64,000 nt of DNA from Chalara sp. BL73 (taxonomy: Eukaryota; Ascomycota; Leotiomycetes; Helotiales): contig CAKJVC010000069.1 of the NCBI GenBank assembly GCA_918026815.1, forward strand, positions 62,001 through 126,000, in the 5' to 3' direction. How positions within the stretch are numbered: the first letter of the stretch is position 1; the number at the start of each line of letters is the position of its first letter. A program made the position numbers and the translations under genes. This document shows, one piece after another, positions 23,629 through 35,311 of the stretch. Under the pieces are notes generated by a model. The model was not told the origin of the DNA, did not search any database, and worked only from the letters and a program-made list of their open reading frames with translations.

Positions 23629-24291
23629 TTAGTCATTATAAGATATTCGCCTTCTTTGTGCCATTGGTTGTGGATTTAGGGAAGCGCTAGTGTCCTCGTC
23701 GTAATCTAGGCCATCCATGCCAGACTCAACCTTATCCCACGTACGCTTTCGCAGATCAGGCTTGACATTCTTCTTAAAGAACCCCTTTTCCACCGCCCTT
23801 TGTGCCCTCTGTGTCTTTTTATTGCTCTTCTGGCGTCGGTTGGCATTCTTCGTTTTGGGAACTATTGTCTGCTGATCTACAACCACATCGCTAGCGGCTA
23901 CATCCTCCTCGATCTCACCGTCATCTGCCATAGGTAGTGCATTGTTGATTTCATCGCTTCCTTCTGCTTCCTTGGCGTGCCTCTTGTCTCTTAACAAAGC
24001 CTGGATCTCAGAATGCCTGAAGATGGAGATTTGTTCGTCTGTCAACGTGCGTTTCACGCCATCTTCATAGAAACCCAGAGTATCTTCTTCGGCTTCTTCG
24101 TGATAAGCGCCATCATAGTAGTTGTCCTGCTTGTCATCTACTGGGCCTAAAAAGTGACACGCAAAGTAACTCGTGGAGACGGTAGAGAAATGCGCGTCGT
24201 GAAAGGCTGACATGTCATGCTGTACCAAATATTAGACTTTGATGTAGTTAGTGGTCTCCAAACATACCTGGGAAATTGATATTGTAGCCAT
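23629..24291 (-). CDS. DUF3807 family protein
   Basis: Exon 1 is 24291..24268 and exon 2 is 24219..23629 (204 residues). The 48-nt intron has GTATGT, a CTAAC branch and CAG, and the join yields MATISISQHDMSAFHDAHF, the expected short N-terminal motif; starting at the internal ATG in the intron would be wrong. The central stretch LGFYEDGVKRTLTDEQISIF followed by RHSEIQALLR is the hallmark I associate with fungal DUF3807 (PF12720). The second half is strongly basic (NRRQKSNKKTQRAQRAVEKG, KKNVKPDLRKRTWDKVESG) and ends with an acidic-then-polar tail, suggesting a nuclear or nucleic-acid-associated protein. No function is established for the family that I know of. Confidence 0.85.
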
Positions 24292-24777
24292 GATATGGTG
24301 GCAAAGAAGAGAGGGATGCAGACTATTCTGAAATGGACATTACCAAATATGCTGCGAGCCTGGAAAGAGGTCAAGCTGATTCTGCCAGCCTTTTACACAC
24401 CGCCTACCAGTTAAGGCCGAGTCATAAGCTATGATTATAGCTATGATACAGTTTAACAGTAATCAAATCTTGCTTTGTTCATGCGTTTCCTTGGTTTGTT
24501 TATATGTTTTCTTCAATTGCTTGGATTCAGTTTCCCTATACTACGGCTCCAGTATCATTTACATTTTAACTGCCTTGAGCATCATAAGTGCAAAGGGCAG
24601 GTTACACAATAACTTGAATGGAGCGCGAATCCAAATCTTCGGAAATCCTACATCTACTAGTTCAAACCATTAGGAGCGAACGAAGGATATTGATTGGTCT
24701 GCTTTCTATGGAATCATCAGGAGCTTTGACCTGAACACTTAAACCCCACCTGTAAGCTGATGTCTGGATGCTTGACG

Positions 24778-25198
24778 TGTTCGAACCAGTGATCGCAGTA
24801 GTATTGTGATATTTAGTGATATCGAGTCTCGAGTCATATGAGATCAACTTTTTGATACTACGCTAGTATTGGTATGAAAGTTTGATCTTGTATCATATTG
24901 GCAATATACTAAGTATCTTGCCAAGGCTAGAAAGCCGGCTTAAAACGCCAGTGTAAACAAGTGGAAATAAGTTTAACATTTTTGAAAGGAGCTGTACTTT
25001 TGTTGTATTACTAATTTAGGAATAGCGTCGTTTAAGGTTAGTATTATAGTATACTACAGATAGTATAATACAATATAAGATTACAAATTTTGCTGTGATA
25101 CGTATGCAATTTTCAAATCTCATATTGCGTGGGGTATAGTATTCGATTTTAGGGGTCAATATACCATGATAATACTACTGCGATCACTGGTTCGAACA
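24778..25198. mobile_element. 421-bp foldback/MITE-like element with 28-bp perfect terminal inverted repeats
   Basis: The left end 24778-24805 begins TGTTCGAACCAGTGATCGCA and is the exact reverse complement of 25171-25198 over 28 bp. Beyond the perfect part, the two arms stay loosely alike: CATATGAGATCAAC near 24835 on the left resembles the complement of the block near 25115-25128 on the right. The inside is AT-rich and lacks any credible coding frame, so the element would be non-autonomous. Flanks are GACG on the left and GATG on the right, which give no clear target duplication. The small frames predicted inside or across it are not genes. Assignment to a transposon superfamily is not possible from this copy. 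Confidence 0.75.
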
Positions 25199-26794
25199 GA
25201 TGTGAGGACGATCAAGCCTCTAAGTAACTCTTGTACCATTACCTTTGGGTTCCCGACTCACATGTTCATTTCCACACGTCCTCTCCTCCAATTTTATTCA
25301 CTATCGACGCTCATTGTCTTTGATCAAACAAGTATTAGACGCTCTTTGGCCAGACAAAACAATATACAATTGGGTCTGTCATCACCAAAGAGTAAGAAGA
25401 CTACATCTCTAGTAAAAGTTCGTCTATCATGCAAATGTGGCTTAATTACCGCTGCCATAAAAATGTTCTAGTAATACTCTACAGTAGCAACGAGCATTTC
25501 CAAATCACTTATACACAGAGATTACCCCCTCGATGTTCAAAATCTATATCAGTCGCGAGTTTTCTCCATTCAATGACGGCTTTCTTCCCACAACCAAGAT
25601 CCAATATAAGCAAGAATTTTCCCGCCGCTATCAGCGCCTGTTTCTTGCAATGCTTGACAAGGGCATCCGCAGGCCCAATCACCTTCGAATAGTTCGTCTT
25701 CTTCTGAAGAAAGCCCGTCTTCACGTTTTCACAAAGGCACGATCCCTAGCGCTAGGTGAATGAGCCTTCTAAAATACCGCCCGCCGTAACCTTGCTAAGT
25801 GAAGCTCTACCACAACCGTTGCACACCAGCCATCTCGAGAAACAATATGACCAGCTCTCGGTCTGCATATTTAACTAGCAAACGATCATAAAAACCGAAG
25901 GTAAAACATAAAATTCAAAATCGGTAGTGGTAGAGTTGAATGCGGTGGATCCTGCGGCGTCGATATGAACTAGATATGAGATGTCACCGAGCAAGATCTG
26001 AGTGTCGAGTCCGTGCTGTGGTAGTTGGGGGAGCAGATGCTGGGCTGCGAGAGTCATGATGAAAGATAAGGCGTAATGTAGAATCTCCTTGACGAAGGCA
26101 ATAGCTAAAGTTGCCCATCGGTCTCTGAACGGTGATGACTGGTGGTCTGCCGTGAGCGGTAATAGGACTTTCCATAGCATGGAGGTAGTTATCTTTAATA
26201 ATCTCCATGGCAAGGACGATGCTGATTTTAGCTAGTGAGCGATGGCCATGAATTTTATATTGAGTAACTGAAGATGAGTATTGATGGGACAACGAAAGTT
26301 GCGGTGCTGTGATATATAGAGTTGATGCCGATGATGTCTAGAATAGAGACGAGGAAGAGGCGATGCCGATTATATGGAAGCTGAATTTTTTTCCTGTGGC
26401 GGGAGCGACGCAATGGTGAAATTACGCAGACTCCAGGCTCCTCGAAGAGCCGACTCGACAACTTTGCCGGTGACTACCAGTAATTCTTGTAGTCATTGCG
26501 GTCTTTTGTAGTTGCGGCAGAACATCAGCCCGACCATGACTGGAATTTATAGAATAAGGGCCGGTATGCTTGGTAAGAAGAGTTTGCTCTGTTGCTCAAA
26601 TTTAATGAGAGTAAGCAAAGTAAATTTGATGTTCCGGAACGGCTCCAATGGATGAAAAGCAAGTTTTAAATATTGGTATCTCTGTAGGACTAGGAGAAAT
26701 CTATCCGTACGCTACAAACTATAATCTCCGTCTCCTGAATAGCAAAGTAGCGAATAATAATAGGAGACACATATAACATCTCTCAGGCTGACAG
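25199..26794. other. Intergenic region with unassigned minus-strand open frames
   Basis: On the minus strand, frames at 25509-25724 (71 codons, with ADALVKHCKKQALIAAGKF) and 25875-26213 (112 codons, with ALSFIMTLAAQHLLPQLPQ) look more protein-like than the shadows around them. I could not join them by splice sites and recognise no domain. They may be parts of a broken or unrecognised gene. The remainder shows nothing. Confidence 0.35.
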
Positions 26795-27675
26795 CTATTG
26801 GCTCAACAAGTCAAGGGCTCTCTTGAATGCATCTACAACTTCGGTATCTACTCATAGTGTTGGCACGTATCGGAGCGGAAGGTAGTGAAACTCACAATGC
26901 TTTTTCTTGTCATCCAATTTCTGCTCAGAAAGCTGGACAAATCGTTCTCGAGTCTTCAGGCTACAGAGACTTAGCAAAGTGGTATTTCAAAAAAAGAAAA
27001 AGAAAAAAGGGTATAAAACCTACCGCTTCCAACCTCGAACATGGTCTGCATCTGCTGTGGCATTCGCCCAAATAGTAAAAGACTACGAGTCATTAGAATT
27101 CTATGTATATAAATGAGGTAGCAAATACCTGATATAATGAACTGAATTCGTTTACTAGATCTAGCTCGGTTTTATCCAAGGCTTCTAATTGCTCCATGTA
27201 CCTCGTCTCAAACTCATCCCAATCAATAGGCGCTAGCTCAGCATTTGCATTTTCACCAGGAGATTTGGCCTGAACATGACTGTTGCCATTTTCAAGCATC
27301 TCAGGTCGGTTATCTAAATGGACCTCATCTTGCTTGCCGGCTGAGTCACTGCCGTGAGTTTGCTGCTTATCTAAATTGCCTGCCTTGTCTCGCGGATTGC
27401 TTGACGGCATTCGAACCTCACTGCCTTTAAACCCGCTTATAAGATTAGCTAGCTTGGTCTATCCAAGATTGAAGGTACATAAACTGTAAACAATTTAGCT
27501 CTGGATACGTACTTTCGAGACGTTCCTTGATAAATTCAGCCGTTGTAGGAGGCTCAGCTTTATTGTTGATGGGGGATCCTGGACGAGGTGTCCTAGGAGT
27601 GTCATTTACATTCTCGTTGACGATGGCGAAGTTGCGTTTAGAAGGAGTTTGAGGAGGCGATCTAGATGGAGACAT
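26795..27675 (-). CDS. Small fungal protein of unknown function; frame broken by one extra base near 27447
   Basis: The 5' frame runs from ATG at 27675 and ends in a stop at 27445 after SWIDQAS. Deleting one T at about 27447 would continue as NLISGFKGSEVRMPSSN and stay open to the next splice, so the gene carries an apparent +1 frameshift. Downstream exons fit well: coding to 27129, then 27082..27024, 26960..26896 and 26847..26795, with consistent phases. The C-terminal part reads FETRYMEQLEALDKTELDLV, then SFTIWANATADADHVRGWKR, LKTRERFVQLSEQKLDDKKK and YTEVVDAFKRALDLLSQ: a long amphipathic coiled coil. The N-terminus is Ser/Pro-rich and disordered, with a TAEFIKERLESTYPEL helix. A splice around the break (donor GTACGT near 27507) keeps frame but removes the conserved-looking helix. 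It may be a sequencing error, a recent mutation or a pseudogene. The family is not characterised to my knowledge. Confidence 0.65.
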
Positions 27676-28179
27676 GGCAAAAATGCTGGAGAATCCAATT
27701 GGTATTGCTTTAGGTTCAATCTGACTCCGGAAAATAGTATCGCGAGCTTGAAACCGGTATCTCTGAAACGGAAACTAAGTGGGTGTTAAGTTGATAGGTG
27801 GTTGACTGAATGCGCGAGTCTATTGGAGAACGCATGACTTTAAGCTAGACATTAGATTACATAAGCAGACATGACGCGCTGTCAGCTGACCCTTTTAGGT
27901 GATAACGATAAGGGACGTCACAGCCTAGAATTGCGGACCATCCCCGAGAACTCATGAATCAACGTTAATGGAATTATTTTGCCTCGTGGACGACTCACAG
28001 GTGCCTACCGAATGACAACCCTTGATAGTGCGGAAGACTGCTTCTGATTCTACGATATGCAGGCTTCTAGCCGCTTGTGTAGAGCTACTTCAACCAGGAT
28101 TGCCTCGAGTTCGCCCTGATCCCACAATCTGTTCGGACTCGGAGCGTTTCATTCACATCGCACCCTCATATGTAACATT
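27676..28179. promoter_or_regulatory. Divergent intergenic region of the coiled-coil gene and ATG14
   Basis: These 504 bp separate two start codons facing away from each other and must carry both promoters. No specific binding motif stands out by eye. Confidence 0.45.
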
Positions 28180-29781
28180 ATGCAGTGTGATGTCTGTACT
28201 CGACCTGGCAGCAGGAAGCTGCCATTTCTTTGCGCAATGGATGCGCGAAATCGTCTCTATGAATCTCGGATTCGGAATATTGAAGTGCTCCTAGAGAAAG
28301 ATTCCCTGGATCAACGTGTAGGCGGCTTGCTTTCGCATGCAAGGCTCAACGGAAGCGGACTTGCTGCAGAGGGAAAAGCAGGTCAACTAACTATCGATTA
28401 CACATTAGCTGAAAAGGAGCAGATAATGGATAGGACACAAGCAATTATTGCCCATGCAGATGAGCTACGGCACAACGTGGAAAAGGCTCGAGAAGAAATA
28501 GCAAAGAGGAAGGCCAACAATGAGCGAATAAGGGCGGAGCTAGCTTCTGTGTCGAGTGGGGTGGAAAGAAAGAGAATAAAACAAATCGAATTCATTGAGA
28601 AAGCACATCGAATGGGCAAATATGAATGGAATCGTGTGCACACTGAAATGGCGAAGGGCAAGGCTTTCCTATGCGGAGAGGCGGCTGACTTATATGGGCT
28701 GCGTAGAGTGCGAAGGAAAGACAGCATTACAGAATACAAAATTGGTGGTATAGGTATTGTGGATTTGAGGTCAATGAATAGTAAGCTTTGCCTCGTGCGT
28801 CTTGAGATCAATACTGACTGATTTATAGAGTCAAGTCCAGCCCAGATTAATACAGCCTTGTCGCATATTGTACATCTTCTGATGTTATCAGTACACTATC
28901 TCGCGGTTCGTCTGCCTGCGGAAATCACCCTTCCTCATCGAAACCACCCGCTTCCAACCATCTACAATCTTAACACTTCGTACAAACCCAAAGATATCCC
29001 GCTCTCTTCAGCATCAGGAGAGAAGACTTCTAGCATCAGTCCAACAACCTCTCGGCACCCTAATTATCAGAAGACCGTGCCGCATGCTCGACCACTATAT
29101 ATTGACAAGCCACTTCCGCTTCTGTTGAAAGAGGAACCTATCGCCTACAGTCTGTTTCTTGAAGGTGTTTCCCTTCTGGCCTATAACATTGTTTGGCTCT
29201 GCAAAAGCCAAGGGATCCCTACTGGCGAGTTTACAAGCTTCGAAGACATCTGCGACATTGGGAAGAATTTCTACAATCTTCTAATTGGATTCAATCCACA
29301 ATCATCTCGAAGGGACCCACATAGCAGAGTATCGTCAATACAGACTACACCAACAAAGAATGGTCAGGATTCTAGCACCGATGACAAGAAGGCTTCCACC
29401 TCGATTATGGGACGGTATACCCACGGCTCAGCACATTCCTTCCTTGGAAATGCATATGGCAATGAGTTTGTACGAGGCTTCAAACTTCCTAACCCTCTGA
29501 AAATTACCGACAAACTGAAATACCTACTTCAAACTGAAGCTGCAAATGGGGAATGGGAGGTTCTGGACCAAGATGCTTGGGCTGTTGATGATGAAATGGG
29601 TGATGATGGTGTAGTTGTTGGAGCACGGCGAGAAGCAAATATTAGCCATCATAGCCCATTGCCTGGCATGCAAAGCTTTATGAGCATGAGGACTGTCGTG
29701 GATGCCGTGGAAATGGTAGCGGGAGAAGTGGATAGGAAGTCTGGAACCAGTGGGTGGACAAAACTGAAGCCTCGCCAATGA
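28180..29781 (+). CDS. ATG14: Atg14/Barkor-like autophagy subunit of the PI3-kinase complex I
   Basis: Exons 28180..28780 and 28829..29781 (48-nt intron, GTAAGC...TAG) encode 517 residues. The N-terminus MQCDVCTRPGSRKLPFLCAM has the paired cysteines typical of Atg14. Residues about 30-150 are a long coiled coil (EKEQIMDRTQAIIAHADELR and following), expected to bind Vps30/Beclin and Vps34. The second half holds the conserved block LSHIVHLLMLSVHYLAVRLP and AEITLPHRNHPLPTIYNLN, then EEPIAYSLFLEGVSLLAYNI and GEFTSFEDICDIGKNFYNLL, as in fungal UVRAG/Atg14 (PF10186) proteins. The tail is less conserved. Vps38 is the alternative in this superfamily, but the N-terminal cysteines and layout favour Atg14. 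It directs the lipid kinase to autophagosome formation sites. Confidence 0.88.
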
Positions 29782-31066
29782 AGAATATGCTGAAAGGGCC
29801 AGCAGAAGATACCTGGGAGTCTGTAATTGGAACTCCGCGTAGCTACTTCGTATATAGATACAGAATACTAGTATGGCCGGATATCACTCAAGGTTAGGAA
29901 TTCATAGGTTCATCATTATTACATTATTACATTATGAAATCATGCCTAGCTTAGATAATGTTAGAATTTTAATCTTTTTAATCCAAAGAAAAATGCACTA
30001 TAGCTCTGCAACTCTGCCAATTTGATCAGAAAAAAAAGAAAGAAAAGGTAATACAAAAACGTAATAACCTGGACCGGCAAGCCAAAACGACCTATCATTT
30101 TCAAACGTAGACTCCCCATTCACCCTGTAAAGAAAGTTTAAAGGTACCAGCTAGTGCTGAGCTTATCGCCTGATCTCCTAATCATGTCTGAGACTTCACT
30201 CCTTATCCATGGGAAGGATATCATCTTCGGGATCAATAATGCGACCTGGACTGGAGTGACCTACCGCAGCATAAACCTGTTCTCAGGATTATGTTGGAAC
30301 TTTCAGTGGGAGCTCAGGGGGCGGGATAGTGCCAAGCCGGACAACCCAACAGGGTGGTCCCCGCTAAAGCTACAGGCCTTGAGGACTTCTAACTCCATCA
30401 AGTGCAGCCCAACTTTCTGACTCGAAATGAGACGTTGATCACCAGGGATAAAATAATGAATGGTGATTGTTCAAGCCTGGAAATGCTTTGGAGAAGTTTA
30501 GGAGGACCAAAGAAGGACCATGTTAGTAACAGTGCCTTACCAGTATCTTTCTCATATGCCTAGTTATTTGCCACCTAAAATTGCAGACTCCGAGCCGAAG
30601 CCTTTCAACGTCGAACAAGCACTCATGCAGTCGGTATAACTTGCACAAACTCTTTTCATAAGCTCCCAGCCCCTTGCAACTCTCACACACACCATCGCCG
30701 CCTCAAAGCTGCCCACCCCCGGAACGCCAGGATGCCTGTCCCGCTAGCATGCCTCTCATTCGCTCAGCCCGTGACCTCGGAGTCACGAGTTCTCCCGTCA
30801 ATATCGCGTAAAGTGGTTAGGTGGAAACGCGTTTCCCAGGTTGCCTCGCGTTCAGGCCTTTTCCTGCCTGTGCAGTTGGCCTGTCATATAAATACTTGCC
30901 CTATCCCCATCCTCCTCTTTTCATTCTCATTCCGCGTCTTCGGCAAATGCGACAAAATACGACGGTATTCCTGTACTAATAATTCCGGCAAAGTGATAAA
31001 TGCAAATTCTTGTGAATCTGCTGCACAACTCGACCCTCATAAATCGGAACGACCGAGCGACCGAGG
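29782..31066. other. Intergenic region, nothing supported
   Basis: This 1.3-kb segment contains a short ATT repeat around 29911-29935 and small frames (30154-30420 plus, 30732-31256 plus). The last overlaps the BTB gene's first exon in another frame and has no domain support. The part near 31067 should be the BTB gene promoter and leader. Confidence 0.45.
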
Positions 31067-32059
31067 ATGTTCAGTCGAAACGTCAATAAATCGCAGACGG
31101 GGAGCTTCAGCAGAAGTCGACGGGACACTAGAACCAAATCCTCATTTCGAGAACATGCCGTATCGAAGAATCGTCACGATCGCTCGCATCGGAAAGCTCC
31201 TGCTGAGGAAAGCAGTCCTCTCTCAAAGTATGCTCCTTTACTCTTCCCGTCACTGATGCCAATCATGAACTAACATTCTTCCAGCAACCTGACATCGCAA
31301 ATAGTAACCCTCGTCGTCGGCCGCGAACAACGTCTGTTCGCCGCCCACGAAGACGTCCTCTGCCACTCTCCCTACTTCCAAACTGCTCTCCGCTCACAAT
31401 TCCTCGATACAACCAACAAACGCATTTCCCTCTCCGATGAAGAACCGGAGATCTTCTCGTCTGTTCTCGAGTATCTATACAAAGGGGATTATTATCCTCA
31501 GCTAGTCCATAATAAGCGGAGGAACGCCTGGGAACTCGAGACTGGTGATGCGGGGACAGGAGGGGTAGAGTCGACGGTGTATCATCATGGAGTTGATGGT
31601 GAGCTGTTGAAAGATACGGTTATTTATTGCACAGCGGAGAAGTATGGATTGGAGGAGTTGAAGAAGGTTGCTTTGAGGAAGCAGGGACTGCGTAAGTCTT
31701 TATCAACGACTCGTTAAGCAAGCTACTAACAATAAGAAGAATCAGGAATCCAGTGCAGCACCATCCTTGCCTCAGCACGGTACGCCTATGCCAACACACC
31801 AGACACTGACTCGAAACTCCGAGCACACTATCTTGCACTCATCATCCGCAGCCGGAGCACTTTCAAGCGAAGCGGCACAATGCAACTTGAGATGCACGCT
31901 GGAGGCAGCCAGCTCTTCTTTGACCTCTTCGTTGCATTGTGCAACCATGTCGACGACGTTGCCTCGATTGCGTAAGTTTGATTCTCTTCCTCCAAGCCAA
32001 AAAATATCGACTAATAATAAAGCAGAGGCTCTCCCCGCAGTGTTCGGACTCATCACTAG
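31067..32059 (+). CDS. BTB/POZ domain protein
   Basis: Four exons (31067..31227, 31285..31691, 31746..31971, 32026..32059) encode 275 residues. The first 50 residues are basic and Ser-rich (SRSRRDTRTKSSFREH), and likely disordered. The BTB domain spans roughly residues 52-150: NLTSQIVTLVVGREQRLFAA then HEDVLCHSPYFQTALRSQF and ISLSDEEPEIFSSVLEYLYK with GDYYP after it, which is the usual fungal form. A segment TVIYCTAEKYGLEELKKVAL follows, as in BTB proteins with the terminal helical pair. Introns are 57, 54 and 54 nt with clear CTAAC or CTAAT branch sites. Fungal members of this type are mostly uncharacterised; a role as adaptor for a cullin-3 ligase or in transcription is possible but unproven. 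The final 11 residues depend on the last, less certain join. Confidence 0.85.
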
Positions 32060-33505
32060 ATACCCTACACTCCTCGGTCGCATTCCCATGACATCGAGGC
32101 CGCCGACGTCCTTCCACGAGCATTGATTCTATTACATTCCTAACTTCATTTCAGCGACAATAAAACCAGTAATGAAATATACCCGGCGTCTGGCGTTCTG
32201 GGGATATCATGACACTTGTATCACTACTCTTTCTATCAGCGCATACATCGGCCACTTATCAGAAACGACCTGTTTCCTTGTTTGCATATTTTCAATTCGA
32301 GCGAGTTTATTTATCCTCCTGTCTTATGTTTATGACAGTCGAGTTTGAGCAAGAGAATAAAAAGGTGAAGATGATATCAGATTGGCCACCAAGTTTTGTA
32401 TTCTATATGTTATACTCTCCTTCTAGGATGTTTGGGAGAATCTTTGACAGATGTGGAAGCGGCGTTTAAGGGATGGTCTTTCTTTAATATACTGTTTCAC
32501 CAGACTGATTGCCCAAAAAGGAAAGGCAGGGAAATTTGTTTGATAGGATTATGAAATAGATCTCTTTATTTTGAGCGAGAGAGAATGAGAACTGACCTAG
32601 AAGTCCCTTGGTGTCTGGCTCTTTTGAGATTTTGAAACTTCAAATATTTACAATTTTGAATCTAGTAAATTATGAGACATGAAAAAGATCAGGTCCTGCG
32701 ATAGTGAATATGAAGCGCTGAAAACGAGGGCCTGTAGAGAGCCTGAAGGACTCACCGAAGCACACCTGCAAAGAAGTTGAAAGCCGCGGATCAGCTCACT
32801 AAAGCCTCACACCCTCAAAACAAAAAAAAAACCACTGTGCTAAGTACTAGCTCAGGGGGAATCACGGAAGCCTCATCTATTCCTTATCACATCTCCTCAC
32901 ACGAACCGTGTAATCAGCTAAAGTGATTGCATTAGTCTCCTCTTCCCCCATCGGCACCCAAACTCAAATCCCTACCTTGTCCCCATCTCAAACAGCAGCC
33001 AAGCCCTGCAACATCCAAAAGAAAGCTATCGAAGGGATGGCTTGGCTTGAAAGCCCTGTGATTCGCCAATTGGACTTTTTTTTTTCTGGAAAGATACTTC
33101 TAAAGATGGTTATGGCTAAAAATGGCCTAGCGTCTGAGTCATGGGTGGGTTCGCTGCTTTTATTTTACTGGGGATAGGCATGGTGAGGCGATGAAGGATA
33201 AGAGCGGTAGGGGGCGGAGTGGGTGGTGGCATATGTGAGAGTGGTACATGTGTGTGGGTGTGTGCAAGCTTGTGCGAGCTGCGATGGTGCCATAGCTATT
33301 GGAGTTTATTCTTCGTGTTGATGAAGAGGGGGTTGCATTGACAGTTGTGACCTGTTGGTGACATTGGGCTCGGTGAGGCAGAAGCTGTATGAGTAAAAGT
33401 ATGAGTAATATGCATCCAGATCGTAACGAGGTGCTTAATTAGGAACCCGAGAAACAGTTGAGCATCCAGTGATATTTGAGGACCACACGTAGGCTGATTT
33501 GTCTG
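32060..33505. other. Convergent intergenic region, nothing supported
   Basis: This 1.4-kb stretch lies between the 3' ends of the BTB gene and the CSN12-like gene. It includes a poly-A run near 32819-32830, a poly-T run near 33078 and a GT-rich patch around 33238-33275. No coding frame is supported. Confidence 0.5.
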
Positions 33506-35311
33506 TCATACACCAGTCCCGGGAAATGCATCGCCCTTTTTACTGAGCACAATGAAGCCTGGCCCACGTGCTATGTAGCCTTTCACGAAATTCTGCCAAT
33601 ATCAATCAGTTTGTTGCTCATCAGATGATAAGTAGTGGTTTTCTAGAGATAGTTTGGCGACATCTACCCCTCTGGTTGAGTATGGCCGAGGAAGGCAATA
33701 AGAGCCTTGCGCAAGAAAAACGCACCTTGTATATCATATTCGCAATCAAACACTCCACCTCATCGGTTTCGATCGCCTCCTTACTTCCAATGCTAATCGC
33801 AGCCGAGAAATGCGCAAGCGGTATTTTGGTTTTACGTACGGGTGCAGTGCCAGGCTCTTTTTGTTCCTCGAAGCCAGCTACAATAAACACCTTGCGAAGT
33901 AGGTTGCGTAAAGCGATGTCGCGACCCCGCTCTAGTGTTAGATATATACGACGTTTGACAAACTCATCTTCGCCAGCCACAAGCGCGGCATCGAATCCGG
34001 CCAGGTCGCCTTTCTTGATGCACCGACAAAGCGGGAGGAAGAGTTCTTGGAGATGAGGGTAAGGTTCTAGGAGAGCAAGGGTAGGAAGAGTGTGAGTTGT
34101 TAGTAGGTGGCATGGTATAAGATATGTGAGAATAAGCCTATAATGTCAGCTTGTCTTTTGTCGGTGCTGAATTCGGGACCAAACTCTTTATTACGTATCG
34201 AATCCTTATGACATAGTTGCCAGGCTTCTGTAAGGTGTTTTTCGGACTGCTAGCTATCAGATATAGTCATAATCGGCAGACTTGGTTGGTTTTACCTCTA
34301 CATAGTCTTCCTCCAAAAAATTGACGACGCCAACATAGTATTTAAAAGTCACCTGGTGAGACGGAGGAAAGGCATCAAGACGGGGCATATCACCAGTATA
34401 TGCGTTGAGGGCCTTGAGGATATTCTTAGACAATGCGACTGAGTTGAGTTTGAAATAGGTCTTAAACAACAAATTGATAATGTTGTAAATTCCCCATTTT
34501 CTGGATTCTTCAAGTGGCGCTCTAACTATCATTAGCAACAATATTTCAAGGGTGGAAGAATGCGAACCTATCACTCAGGCATATCTGAAAAACCCGGTTT
34601 AGCTGCCTAGCCGCGTCTTCTAGTTGTTGATTCTTGCCAGCCTCCAAATTGAGATCTTCACCAAAATCAGTAGTCGGGCCGGCAAGATTATTCTTCGGTC
34701 CCGCATCTGCCTTGATTGCGAACACTCGCAGATATTTGCCTACAACGTAGAGGCAAGGCACGGTCCAGGCCTCAAAGTGGCAGTTTGTGTAACCTCGAAG
34801 GAGCTGGTTCAATACCTCTTTCCATGCCTCATAGACCTTTGTCCAATTTGGCTAGGCAATATTGTTAGCAGAATATCGGGCGACGTTAAAGGGGTAAAAA
34901 AACATCACGTGTAAGGGTCTCATAGGTCATATCACGTGATCAATGATAAAACTGGAGAAGTATATAGAAGCCAAAACATGAGGGGAAACCAAAGTTTCGA
35001 AACATATTTACCGTGCGCTCGTCGTTTATCGTAGACTCGGCTTCCAGGATCTCGCCGATGGCTTTCCAATAAGCAAAATAGAGATCCACCCAGCCATTAC
35101 CCTCCTCCTGATCAAGTCTGAGGGGATTAGACTTGTCGTATAAGATTCGATACTTGAAATCGCCTTTGGCATTGATATGATTTGTACTTCTGTAGAAGCA
35201 TTGTAGCTTGTCAGGTTGTAAGGTGGGAGAGATCGGCGAAAGAGTCTGAGAAAGGCCATAACCATCATATTTTCCGTGCGCAACTGAGAACTCCTTAAAA
35301 AAAGCATCCAT
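33506..35311 (-). CDS. CSN12: CSN12/Thp1-like PCI domain protein
   Basis: Six exons (35311..35012, 34851..34568, 34521..34296, 34246..34185, 34137..33726, 33592..33506) encode 456 residues; every phase closes. Segments such as [40 protein letters not shown] and [11 protein letters not shown] match fungal CSN12/PCID2 proteins. The helical repeat region includes [20 protein letters not shown] and [19 protein letters not shown]. The PCI domain follows from about residue 300 ([31 protein letters not shown]) and the protein ends [20 protein letters not shown] and DAFPGTGV. Members act with the COP9 signalosome or, as Thp1, in TREX-2 mRNA export; the sequence alone does not decide. Intron 1 is 160 nt and intron 5 is 133 nt, longer than the rest; intron 1 holds two CACGTG motifs. 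Confidence 0.9.

Noticed and set aside
30732..31256. 174-codon plus-strand frame
   Set aside because: It overlaps BTB exon 1 in a different frame; the BTB frame splices into a conserved domain.
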